NCBI GenBank assembly: GCA_002840405.1
Contig: PHAR01000003.1
Location: 127,946 to 191,945 of the forward strand
Direction: 5' to 3'
DNA from: Deltaproteobacteria bacterium HGW-Deltaproteobacteria-8
Lineage (GTDB): Bacteria; Desulfobacterota; Desulfovibrionia; Desulfovibrionales; Desulfovibrionaceae
DNA length: 64,000 bases
Shown: positions 26,102-32,457 of the stretch, in pieces
Layout of the letters: each line of letters begins with the position of its first letter
Position numbering within the stretch: position 1 is the stretch's first letter
Made by a program: the position numbers and the translations under genes
Notes under the pieces: generated by a model
Database searches by the model: none
Seen by the model: only the letters and a program-made list of their open reading frames with translations
What the model was told of the DNA's origin: nothing

Positions 26102-26149
26102 CCTCTCACGCCGGTAACAGGGGTTCGAACCCCCTTGGGGACGCCACAA
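26102..26149 (+). repeat. Right copy of the tRNA-Glu 3' end (candidate attR)
   Basis: This is a perfect 48-bp copy of 12934-12981: anticodon loop with CTC, 3' half of the anticodon stem, variable loop, T-arm, acceptor 3' strand and CCA. The 5' half of the tRNA is absent, so it is not a functional tRNA gene. It marks the far end of a 13.2-kb interval. Confidence 0.85.
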
Positions 26150-26155
26150 GAATTC

Positions 26156-26187
26156 AGGCGGTTAGGAGAAATCCTGACCGCCTTTTT
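26156..26187 (+). terminator. Intrinsic terminator following the tRNA-Glu fragment
   Basis: A 12-bp stem (26156-26167 with 26172-26183) closed by a GAAA tetraloop and followed by five Ts. The apical TTAGGAGAAATCC is identical to the terminator after the intact tRNA-Glu; the lower stem differs on both sides and still pairs. Confidence 0.85.
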
Positions 26188-26273
26188 CGTTGGGAGAATG
26201 CACTCCCCTCGCTATTCCCCATGTCTTCCCGTGCATCCTCTGCCCGGAAGAGCCCCCGACGGGGAGGGCATCT

Positions 26274-26762
26274 TCAGATGCCCTTGATCCATTCGGAGAT
26301 GGCCTTCTTCTTCCGCTCTGGAAAGTCGCGGCAGACCTGATCATGCAGCCAGCGAAGAGACCTGGCGCGCAGACTGCCCCGTAACAATTCCTCAGCCTCC
26401 TGCATCACCACCTTGATCAGGCAGGGGCATTTGTTTGTGAAGGCGGATGGATCATCAACAAAGATGTTCTTCTTGCGGATTTCCGCGCACTGGAAAAAAA
26501 ACGAAGGGCCTTCCACGGCCTCGATGATGTCCCAGAAGGACACGTCCTCTGCGGGCCGAGCCAGTTCGTAGCCGCCTTTGACCCCCGGAATGGACCTGAC
26601 GAGCCCCGCCCTGCGCAGTTTGGCGAAGACCTTGGAAAGGTAGCTCTCCGTGATCCCGTGCAGTTCGGCTATCTGCCGTATGCCGACGGGTTTGTGCTCC
26701 GGTATGTCCACGAGATAGAACAGCGAATGGAACGCGTACTCAACGCCGACACCGAACTGCAT
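26274..26762 (-). CDS. Rrf2-family transcriptional regulator
   Basis: A 162-residue winged-helix regulator. The N-terminal HTH reads GIRQIAELHGITESYLSKVFAKLRRAGLVRS, followed by the wing GVKGGYELARP, the Rrf2 signature. Three cysteines (QCAEIRK, then KCPCLIKV) sit where IscR, NsrR and RsrR bind an iron-sulfur cluster, so it probably senses redox state, NO or cluster supply. The ATG at 26760-26762 has GGAGG five bases upstream; a GTG four codons earlier is less likely. It is divergent from the FMN-binding protein gene across 131 bases, which suggests that it controls that gene and itself. Confidence 0.9.
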   Translation of the reverse strand: MQFGVGVEYAFHSLFYLVDIPEHKPVGIRQIAELHGITESYLSKVFAKLRRAGLVRSIPGVKGGYELARPAEDVSFWDIIEAVEGPSFFFQCAEIRKKNIFVDDPSAFTNKCPCLIKVVMQEAEELLRGSLRARSLRWLHDQVCRDFPERKKKAISEWIKGI

Positions 26763-26814
26763 GTGAACCTCCACTCGCTGCGTAATAAAAATATTCTAAC
26801 TCGCCACGCAGGGC

Positions 26815-26843
26815 TTGACCAGACCCAAATAGGACATTATGGA
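26815..26843 (+). promoter_or_regulatory. Candidate promoter of the FMN-binding protein gene
   Basis: TTGACC (26815-26820), 17 bases, then TATGGA (26838-26843). It lies in the 131-bp divergent region with an AT-rich patch at 26781-26800, where the Rrf2 protein could bind. No clear palindromic operator was identified. Confidence 0.4.
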
Positions 26844-26893
26844 TATCACGGATAGCTGTTGACCACAATACTCTAGCATCGAGGAGAGGCCAT

Positions 26894-27265
26894 ATGTTTA
26901 CAGACACATTTCGCGAGGTGGTAGGCAAAGAAGGTGTTGTTTCCATTGTCACCTGCGCCGAGAACGAGGCTCACGTGGCCAACACCTGGAATTCGTACCT
27001 TGGGCTGCCGGACAGTGAGAGGCTGCTCATACCTTCATGGAAAATGAGGAAGACGGAGCAGAACACGCTCAAGAACAACAAGGTGCTGCTCACCCTTGGG
27101 AGCAAGGAAGTACCGGGCCTTATTGGTCCGGGCACTGGATTTCTTCTGGAAGGCACCGCGCGGTTCTTCAAGTCGGGAGAGGAGTTTGACGCGATGAAGG
27201 CGAAATTCCCGTTTCTCACGCGTGTTCTGGAGGTCACGGTAACATCGCTCAAGCAGACGATTTAG
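26894..27265 (+). CDS. FMN-binding protein, pyridoxamine-phosphate-oxidase fold
   Basis: A 123-residue flavoprotein. The sequence follows the small FMN-binding protein of Desulfovibrio vulgaris along its whole length: a GVVSIVT segment, ANTWNSYL, a KTE.N motif, VLLTLGSKEV, GPGTGFLLEGTARF and a C-terminal QTI. That protein is a split-barrel homodimer binding one FMN per subunit; its physiological role is unsettled (electron transfer has been proposed). Divergent placement next to an Rrf2 regulator with a likely iron-sulfur site hints at a stress or redox role. A strong terminator follows. Confidence 0.88.
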   Translation: MFTDTFREVVGKEGVVSIVTCAENEAHVANTWNSYLGLPDSERLLIPSWKMRKTEQNTLKNNKVLLTLGSKEVPGLIGPGTGFLLEGTARFFKSGEEFDAMKAKFPFLTRVLEVTVTSLKQTI

Positions 27266-27293
27266 AGGGGCGCCAGCCCCGAGGGCAAAGGAA

Positions 27294-27322
27294 AAGGGCC
27301 ATCCGTCACGGGGATGGCCCTT
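27294..27322. terminator. Bidirectional terminator between convergent genes
   Basis: An 11-bp perfect stem (27294-27304 with 27312-27322) with a 7-nt loop lies between the FMN-binding protein gene (+) and the small minus-strand gene ending at 27328. Confidence 0.75.
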
Positions 27323-27324
27323 CC

Positions 27325-27381
27325 GCCTCAGAGCTGCTTCCAGTCCTCAGGCTTTGGCGCGGGCTTGCCGCCCGTGGCGAA
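27325..27381. repeat. 57-bp dispersed repeat, copy 2
   Basis: Near-identical (56 of 57) to 13201-13257. It lies about 1.2 kb outside the right island boundary, whereas copy 1 lies about 0.2 kb inside the left one. Confidence 0.85.
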
Positions 27382-27540
27382 CATGGTCGCCACGTACTCG
27401 AACGCCGCCGCAAGGTTCTTGGCCGTGCAGAGCTGCGCCGTCACGCCCTTGTCGGTCAGGGTGACGCGCACGCAGTCGCGCAACTCCACGATGTCGATCT
27501 CGAACTTCTTGGCCGGGTCCGCATACACATACGTGCTCAT
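27328..27540 (-). CDS. Small protein of unknown function with a shared C-terminal tail
   Basis: A 70-residue protein, MSTYVYADPAKKFEIDIV at its start and FATGGKPAPKPEDWKQL at its end. The middle (VRVTLTDKGVTAQLCTAKNL) does not match a family I recognise. The last 17 residues are identical to those of the primase-like fragment at 13204-13437 although the rest is unrelated, so the tail was moved as a DNA block. AGGAG lies eight bases upstream of the ATG. It is probably a phage-type accessory gene; the Sel1 gene sits 50 bases upstream on the same strand. Confidence 0.6.
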   Translation of the reverse strand: MSTYVYADPAKKFEIDIVELRDCVRVTLTDKGVTAQLCTAKNLAAAFEYVATMFATGGKPAPKPEDWKQL

Positions 27541-27590
27541 GGGCGCTCCTGATTGATGTCCATGCCGGCTCATGCCCCAAGGCTCACGCG

Positions 27591-27899
27591 CTACTTGGGC
27601 CGCCAATCGTTGGCGCGCTTCCGGGCCTTTGCCATCTGGGCAGCCGTCATCTTGTGCTCGATGGCGTCGCGGCCCTTTGAGGCCGTGGCCTCTCCCTGCG
27701 CAGCGGCGAGGGAGAACCACAGGTGCGCCAGCGCATCGTCCTGCTCCACGCCGACGCCCCCGGCGTACATCCTGCCCAGGCTGTTCTGGGCCTTGGCCTG
27801 GCCCTGCTCCGCTGACCGGAGATACCAGTTCACGGCATCAGAATAGTTCTGCGCCAGCCCCTCGTCGGGCTGCCGGTTGTCGATGTCTTTGTGGCTCAT
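27591..27899 (-). CDS. Sel1-like repeat protein
   Basis: A 102-residue protein with about two Sel1-type helical repeats: YSDAVNWYLRSAEQGQAKAQNSLGRMY and the next, GVEQDDALAHLWFSLAAAQG. Such TPR-related repeats bind other proteins. No signal peptide is visible at the chosen ATG (27897-27899), which has AGGGGGA upstream; the frame is open 12 codons further. The C-terminus is basic (AKARKRANDWRPK). It may form a transcript with the next gene; both look like accessory DNA between the island boundary and the fluoride operon. Confidence 0.75.
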   Translation of the reverse strand: MSHKDIDNRQPDEGLAQNYSDAVNWYLRSAEQGQAKAQNSLGRMYAGGVGVEQDDALAHLWFSLAAAQGEATASKGRDAIEHKMTAAQMAKARKRANDWRPK

Positions 27900-28596
27900 G
27901 GCTTCCCCCTGGCCTGTTTCTTGTCCGCTCACCAAAATAAAGACCGCCCGGTCATCCCGAGCGGCCTGTTGTTGAAGTATGCTGGCGGTGCCGTTTCAAG
28001 AACCGCTGGAGGTTCTCGTCGATCGTGTCCGGGATGACGCAATGGCGGTCTTCGCCTCGCCGGTCCGTGCTGTTATGCAGGACATGGCTCTTGTACGCTT
28101 GCCTTGGACACGAGGTCCACGGGCCTCGCCGTCTTTTCCACCTCAGCCTTGTCGGCGCCGCGCATGCTCCCATCGCGGCTTGGTGGTTCCTGGGCGGCCC
28201 CCCTGAGCTCCGGAGGGGCGGTGTTGGTGCACTCATAAGGACCGGTGTGGCCGCCGTCTTCCTGTCTGGCCCTGCCTGTCGGCTGCGAATGCGCCGGGCA
28301 GGGTCTGGAGTTCGGGCTGGCCGTCCCTGAACGGCTTACGCGGCTGAATGACCCATTGGCGTGTCCTCCCAAAATCGGGTTGAAGGAATTGGCCTTTGAC
28401 TGAAGGGTACGCCTTCGCATCAGGATGTCAATCCCCGGCACCCGGATTTTCTTCTCCGCCCTGCCGGGCTGGTCAGGCGGAACGCGCGGCCCGGCCCGCC
28501 CTGGCCCGGGTGGACATCCCCCGGCTTTTGGGTATGCTGTGAACAGGCCGCGCAGACGACTGCGGTTGGTTCCGCCTTCACCGTGGCGGGTTTCCC
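27900..28596. other. Gene-poor stretch before the fluoride operon
   Basis: About 700 bases with overlapping open frames on both strands but no recognisable product, no good ribosome sites and proline/arginine-rich translations typical of GC-rich non-coding DNA. Possibly a decayed gene on the minus strand between about 27952 and 28240. Nothing firm can be called. Confidence 0.45.
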
Positions 28597-28706
28597 AGGG
28601 GATGGAGTCCCCCTTGATCCGCGACAGCCGCTGATGACTCCTGCTGCCCGACATTGGCGGTAGGACTGTTGCCTTCAACCCACGCCAGATCGGACGTGGG
28701 TTTTTT
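28597..28706 (+). promoter_or_regulatory. Fluoride riboswitch (crcB motif) with expression-platform terminator
   Basis: The aptamer core has the crcB-motif layout. GGGG (28598-28601) and CCCC (28610-28613) close a loop that carries ATGGAGT. The loop bases GGAGT (28604-28608) can form the long-range pseudoknot with ACTCC (28637-28641) inside CTGATGACTCCTGC, the conserved 3' element. Downstream, AACCCACG (28677-28684) pairs with CGTGGGTT (28695-28702) and runs into six Ts, an intrinsic terminator just before the first gene. This is the layout of an ON switch: fluoride binding should prevent termination. CrcB is encoded second in the operon, which fits. Confidence 0.88.
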
Positions 28707-28734
28707 CATTGTGCAACACGCGAAGGAGCGCCCC

Positions 28735-29982
28735 GTGGGCCAGCAGCTTCCACAGCCCGTGCGCAACCTGGGCTGGATCAGCTTTTTCACCGACATCGCC
28801 TCGGAGATGGTGTATCCCATCGTCCCCCTGTTCCTGACCTCCGCGCTTGGTGCGCCCGTGGCGTTGCTGGGGCTCATCGAGGGCGTGGCAGAGGCCATCG
28901 TGAGCGTCATGAAGGGGCTCTCCGGCTGGCACAGCGACAAGCTCGGCAGGCGCGTGCCCTACATCCGCCTGGGCTACGGCCTGGGGGCCTTGTCCAAGCC
29001 CCTCATGGCCTTGGCCTGCGCCTGGCCGCTGGTCTTTCTGGCCCGTGTCGTGGACCGCTTGGGCAAGGGCCTGCGCACCACCGCCCGCGACGCCATGATC
29101 GTCGACGCCGTGGAGAGCAGGATCGCGGGGCGGGCCTTCGGCTTCCACCGGATGATGGACACGCTCGGAGCCATTGTCGGCGTGCTGGCCGCCCTGCTGC
29201 TGCTCAAGTTCCTGCCGGGAGAATATCGCCTCATCTTCCTCATCGCTGGCGTGCCTGGGCTGGCCGCCGTCTGGCTGACCTTCCGGTTGCGGGAGCCGTG
29301 CCGGGCGGGCGCCCCTTTGCCGGACGCCCCCGCGCGGAAACTCCCGGCCCCGGAAGCGGGGCAGGGGGCGGCGGTTCAGGAGCCGGCGCCCGCGTCTGGC
29401 TTGCTGGGTTTCTCCGCGAGCTATTGGCTGACCTTGGGCCTGCTCATGCTCTTCGCCTTTGCCAATTCCAGCGACACGCTGCTGCTGCTGCGGGCCAAGA
29501 ACCTTGGCTGGAACGACACCCAGGTCATCCTGGGCTACCTGCTCTTCAACCTGACCTACGCCCTGTCATCCTATCCCCTGGGCCTGCTGAGCGACCGTTT
29601 TGGCCGCTGGCGCATGCTCGTGGGCGGTTGGGCGCTGTATTCCGCCGTGTACTTCGGCTTCTCCTTCTCGGACGGGCAAAGCATCTGGTGGCTGTTCCCG
29701 CTCTATGGCTTGTCCATGGGGCTTACCGAGGGCGTGGGCAAGGCGCTCATCAGCGGGCACATTCCGCCCGAGCGCAAGGGCACGGCGCTGGGCGTGTTCC
29801 ACATGGGCCTCGGGTTCACCTCCCTGGCCAGCAGCGTGGTGGCGGGCCTGCTCTGGGACAGGGTCGACCCCTCGGCCCCGTTCCGTCTGGGCGGGGCGGT
29901 GGCGCTGGCTGCGGTCATCGCCGCGCTCATCCTGGCTCCGCGCATTCGCGAGGCGACTGCCAAGGCGGCCGGAGGGCGCTGA
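28735..29982 (+). CDS. MFS transporter in a fluoride-responsive operon
   Basis: A 415-residue major facilitator with about 12 hydrophobic helices. The MFS loop 2-3 motif reads GWHSDKLGRR and its second-half counterpart GLLSDRFGRWR; a hydrophilic proline-rich loop joins the two halves. I place the start at GTG 28735 because AAGGAG (28723-28728) sits six bases upstream and the codon lies after the riboswitch terminator; an earlier GTG at 28711 lacks a ribosome site. The substrate is not evident from sequence; position behind a fluoride riboswitch and before crcB suggests a role in fluoride or anion stress. It resembles general multidrug-type MFS proteins. Confidence 0.85.
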   Translation: MGQQLPQPVRNLGWISFFTDIASEMVYPIVPLFLTSALGAPVALLGLIEGVAEAIVSVMKGLSGWHSDKLGRRVPYIRLGYGLGALSKPLMALACAWPLVFLARVVDRLGKGLRTTARDAMIVDAVESRIAGRAFGFHRMMDTLGAIVGVLAALLLLKFLPGEYRLIFLIAGVPGLAAVWLTFRLREPCRAGAPLPDAPARKLPAPEAGQGAAVQEPAPASGLLGFSASYWLTLGLLMLFAFANSSDTLLLLRAKNLGWNDTQVILGYLLFNLTYALSSYPLGLLSDRFGRWRMLVGGWALYSAVYFGFSFSDGQSIWWLFPLYGLSMGLTEGVGKALISGHIPPERKGTALGVFHMGLGFTSLASSVVAGLLWDRVDPSAPFRLGGAVALAAVIAALILAPRIREATAKAAGGR

Positions 29983-30057
29983 AGCAGGGAACCAAACGCG
30001 GCGGTTGTGGAACAGGGCTGTTTCGCGCTACACGCAGGATTGGGAGACAAAACAATC

Positions 30058-30450
30058 ATGAGCATGAACGACACGATGCACAAGATTCTCCTGCTGGCCC
30101 TGGCCGGAGCCTGCGGCACCCTGGCCCGCTACTGGCTCTCCGGCGCGGTGCAGGGCCTGCTGGGACGCGGCTTCCCCTGGGGCACCGCCGCAGTGAACCT
30201 GCTCGGCTGCCTGCTCTTCGGGCTGGTCTTTGTCCTGGCCGACGAGCGCCAGCTCATCCGCGCCGAGTACCGGGTGGTCATCCTGGTGGGCTTCATGGGC
30301 GCGTTCACAACCTTCTCCTCGCTCATCTTCGAAACCGGCGAGCTCATGCGCGGCTCCCAGTGGGCGTTTGCCGCGCTCAACCTCATTGGACAGAACGTGC
30401 TGGGCTTCGCGGCCTTTTTTGTCGGCGCGACCCTCGGCCGGGTCATTTGA
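30058..30450 (+). CDS. crcB: Fluoride channel CrcB/Fluc
   Basis: A 130-residue membrane protein with four helices that exports fluoride as a dual-topology dimer. Family marks are GACGTLARYWLSG, PWGTAAVNLLGCLLFG (with the conserved Asn) and GFMGAFTTFSSLIFE, the Phe/Thr-rich segment lining the pore. The start is the ATG at 30058; a second ATG follows two codons later. It lies 75 bases after the MFS gene and 74 before the DUF190-CBS gene, all behind the fluoride riboswitch. Only one crcB gene is present here, as expected for the homodimeric type. Confidence 0.95.
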   Translation: MSMNDTMHKILLLALAGACGTLARYWLSGAVQGLLGRGFPWGTAAVNLLGCLLFGLVFVLADERQLIRAEYRVVILVGFMGAFTTFSSLIFETGELMRGSQWAFAALNLIGQNVLGFAAFFVGATLGRVI

Positions 30451-30524
30451 CAGGGCTGCCGCCAGGTGCACCGGCAGATTTTCCGGCAGACAAGCGGCAA
30501 CGTCCCATCAGAACAGGGGGAACG

Positions 30525-31802
30525 ATGAAGATCCGGACCGAAGCGGAAGTCCTGCGCATCTACGTTGGCGAGAGCGACCACGTGGGCGGCAAGCTCGTGT
30601 ACGAGACCATCGTGGAGGAGGCCCACAGGCGCGGCCTGGCCGGGGCCACGGTCGTGCGCGGCCTGCTGGGCTTCGGCGCGGGCAGTCTGGTGCACACGGC
30701 CAAGATCCTGCGGCTCTCCGAGGACCTGCCCGTGGTGGTGGAGATCGTGGACCGCAGCGAGCGCATTGCGGCCTTTCTGCCCCTGCTGGAGGAGATGGTC
30801 GGCGAGGGCGCCATCACCCGGCACACGGTGGCGGCCACCTTCCACTGCTCCATGCGCGTGCGCGACGTCATGACCGGCGACGTGGTCTCCGTGAGCCCGG
30901 ACACGCCCCTGCCCCAGGTGCTCGACCTGCTTCTGGCCCGCGGCATCAAGGCCGTGGCCGTGACCGAGGGCAGGAAGATCGTGGGCATGATCACCGGCGG
31001 CGACCTGCTGATGCGCGCGGGCATGGCCTTCCGCCTGAGTCTCTACGTGGAACTGCCCGCAGAGATGCGCGGCGAGGAGGCCCGCAAGCTCTCGGTGCAG
31101 GGCAAGACGGCCCAAGACGTCATGAGCGGTCAGCTGGTGACGGTGAACATCCGCGCCACCGTGCCCGAGGCCGCCGCGCTCATGGCTGCGCGCAAGCTCA
31201 AGCGCCTGCCCGTGGTGGACGACGCGGGCGACCTGGTCGGCATCGTCAGCCGCATCGACATTTTGCGCACCATCTCCACGGCCGCCTCCATGAGCCCGCC
31301 TGAAATGGACAAGGGGGCCGCCCGCGAGGCGGAGCCCAGGCCGACCCAGCTGCCCCAGGGCCTGAAGCTCACGGCGGGCGATGTCATGCTCCGGGACATT
31401 CCCACCGTGGGGCCGGATGCCCCGCTGGAGGAGGCCCTGGGCAAGCTCGTGGCCTCGCCCCTGCGCCGGGTGGTGGTGGTGGACGAAGCCGACCGGGTGC
31501 TGGGCATCGTGCTCGACCGCGAGCTGCTCAAGCGCTACAGCCAGCGCGAGAAGCCGGGCCTGCTCAAGATCCTGACGAACCTGCTCACCCCCGGCCGGGA
31601 TGTGAACCAGGTCTTCGGGGTGCTGGTGCGCGAGGCCATGGAGCCCGATGTCTTCAGCGTGCGGGAGGACACCCCGCTCTCCGACGTGCTGCGGAGCATG
31701 CTGGAGACCGGCGGCAAGCGCCTGGTGGTGCTGGACGCCGAGGGGCGCCTCAAGGGCATGGTGGACCGCGACCGCATGCTCGGCATCATTGGCGGCGCCT
31801 AG
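30525..31802 (+). CDS. DUF190 domain protein with four CBS domains
   Basis: A 425-residue soluble protein. Residues about 1-105 are a DUF190 domain (RIYVGESDHVGGKLVYETI, GLAGATVVRGLLGFG), a ferredoxin-like, PII-like fold often encoded next to crcB. Four CBS motifs follow: RVRDVMTGDVVSV, TAQDVMSGQLVTV, TAGDVMLRDIPTV and LVREAMEPDVFSV, each ending in a VVD/VLD-GxxxGxV type segment. CBS pairs bind adenine nucleotides, so the protein could tie fluoride defence to energy or nucleotide state. The ATG at 30525 has a G-rich ribosome site upstream. It is the last clear member of the fluoride operon. Confidence 0.88.
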   Translation: MKIRTEAEVLRIYVGESDHVGGKLVYETIVEEAHRRGLAGATVVRGLLGFGAGSLVHTAKILRLSEDLPVVVEIVDRSERIAAFLPLLEEMVGEGAITRHTVAATFHCSMRVRDVMTGDVVSVSPDTPLPQVLDLLLARGIKAVAVTEGRKIVGMITGGDLLMRAGMAFRLSLYVELPAEMRGEEARKLSVQGKTAQDVMSGQLVTVNIRATVPEAAALMAARKLKRLPVVDDAGDLVGIVSRIDILRTISTAASMSPPEMDKGAAREAEPRPTQLPQGLKLTAGDVMLRDIPTVGPDAPLEEALGKLVASPLRRVVVVDEADRVLGIVLDRELLKRYSQREKPGLLKILTNLLTPGRDVNQVFGVLVREAMEPDVFSVREDTPLSDVLRSMLETGGKRLVVLDAEGRLKGMVDRDRMLGIIGGA

Positions 31803-31963
31803 CGCTCCGCGCGGCAAGGTCTGTCGCGGCAAAAGCGCGCCTGCCCTGGCCAACAGCCGGAGGCGGTTGCGCCGAGGCCCGGATTGTGGCATCCCAGCCG
31901 AGGCAGGAGAGCGCCGCAGCCACTATGCTGGGCCAGTTTTGATCCTGTTTCCGGAGAGGCCGC

Positions 31964-32377
31964 ATGCGCATCCTCATCGTTGAGGACGACGAACTCAACA
32001 GGCACTTCCTGTGCTCCGTGCTGAAGCCGCACGGACAGTGCAGCACCGCCGGGAACGGCAAGGAGGCCGTGCAGGCCTATTGCCGCGCCGTGGAGGAGTC
32101 CGCGCCCTTTGACCTCATCTTCATGGATATCATGATGCCCGTGATGAACGGGCTGGACGCCCTGGAGCGCATCCGCGAGTTCGAGCTCTTCAATGCGCAC
32201 AGCATCCCCAGATCCGCCCTGGCCGTCATGGCCACCGCCGCCAGCGACTCCCAGGATGTGGTGCGGGCCTACTGCTGCTGCAGCGCCTTCGCCTACCTGG
32301 TCAAGCCCATCCAAGTGCTGGACGTGGAAGACGTCATGGCGCGCGTCAAGCTGGAGCTTGAGAACACGTCCTCCTGA
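31964..32377 (+). CDS. Single-domain response regulator (CheY-like)
   Basis: A 137-residue receiver: MRILIVEDDELNRHFL, phospho-acceptor Asp in LIFMDIMMPVMNG, a Thr/Ala-rich switch region (VMATAA) and Lys in YLVKPIQ. An unusual CCCC-like run (AYCCCSAF) sits before the last strand. It is a paralogue of the receiver at 3352-3753 by opening, length and insert. It stands about 160 bases after the fluoride operon and converges on the DisA_N gene, with no kinase beside it. Confidence 0.85.
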   Translation: MRILIVEDDELNRHFLCSVLKPHGQCSTAGNGKEAVQAYCRAVEESAPFDLIFMDIMMPVMNGLDALERIREFELFNAHSIPRSALAVMATAASDSQDVVRAYCCCSAFAYLVKPIQVLDVEDVMARVKLELENTSS

Positions 32378-32457
32378 CCCGCACGCTTGCCTGGCAGACC
32401 TGTTCGCCAGGCCCGTTCCTCAATCCCTGTTGCGATGACGAAACGTCAGGTTTTGTC

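Noticed and set aside
13204-26149. An integrase or excisionase within the proposed island
   Set aside because: No frame of suitable length on either strand shows tyrosine- or serine-recombinase motifs; the only mobile-element traces are the IS3 remnant and the primase-like fragment.
26090-26149. A second complete tRNA-Glu gene
   Set aside because: Bases before 26102 do not form the acceptor, D-arm or full anticodon stem; only the 3' part is present.
27952-28678. Long minus-strand open frames between the Sel1 gene and the fluoride operon
   Set aside because: Pro/Arg/Ser-rich translation, no ribosome site, and overlap with the riboswitch; probably non-coding or decayed.
29983-30057. A second fluoride riboswitch directly before crcB
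   Set aside because: The gap is only 75 bases and lacks the GATG-GT loop and the TGATG-CTCC element; the aptamer is upstream of the MFS gene.
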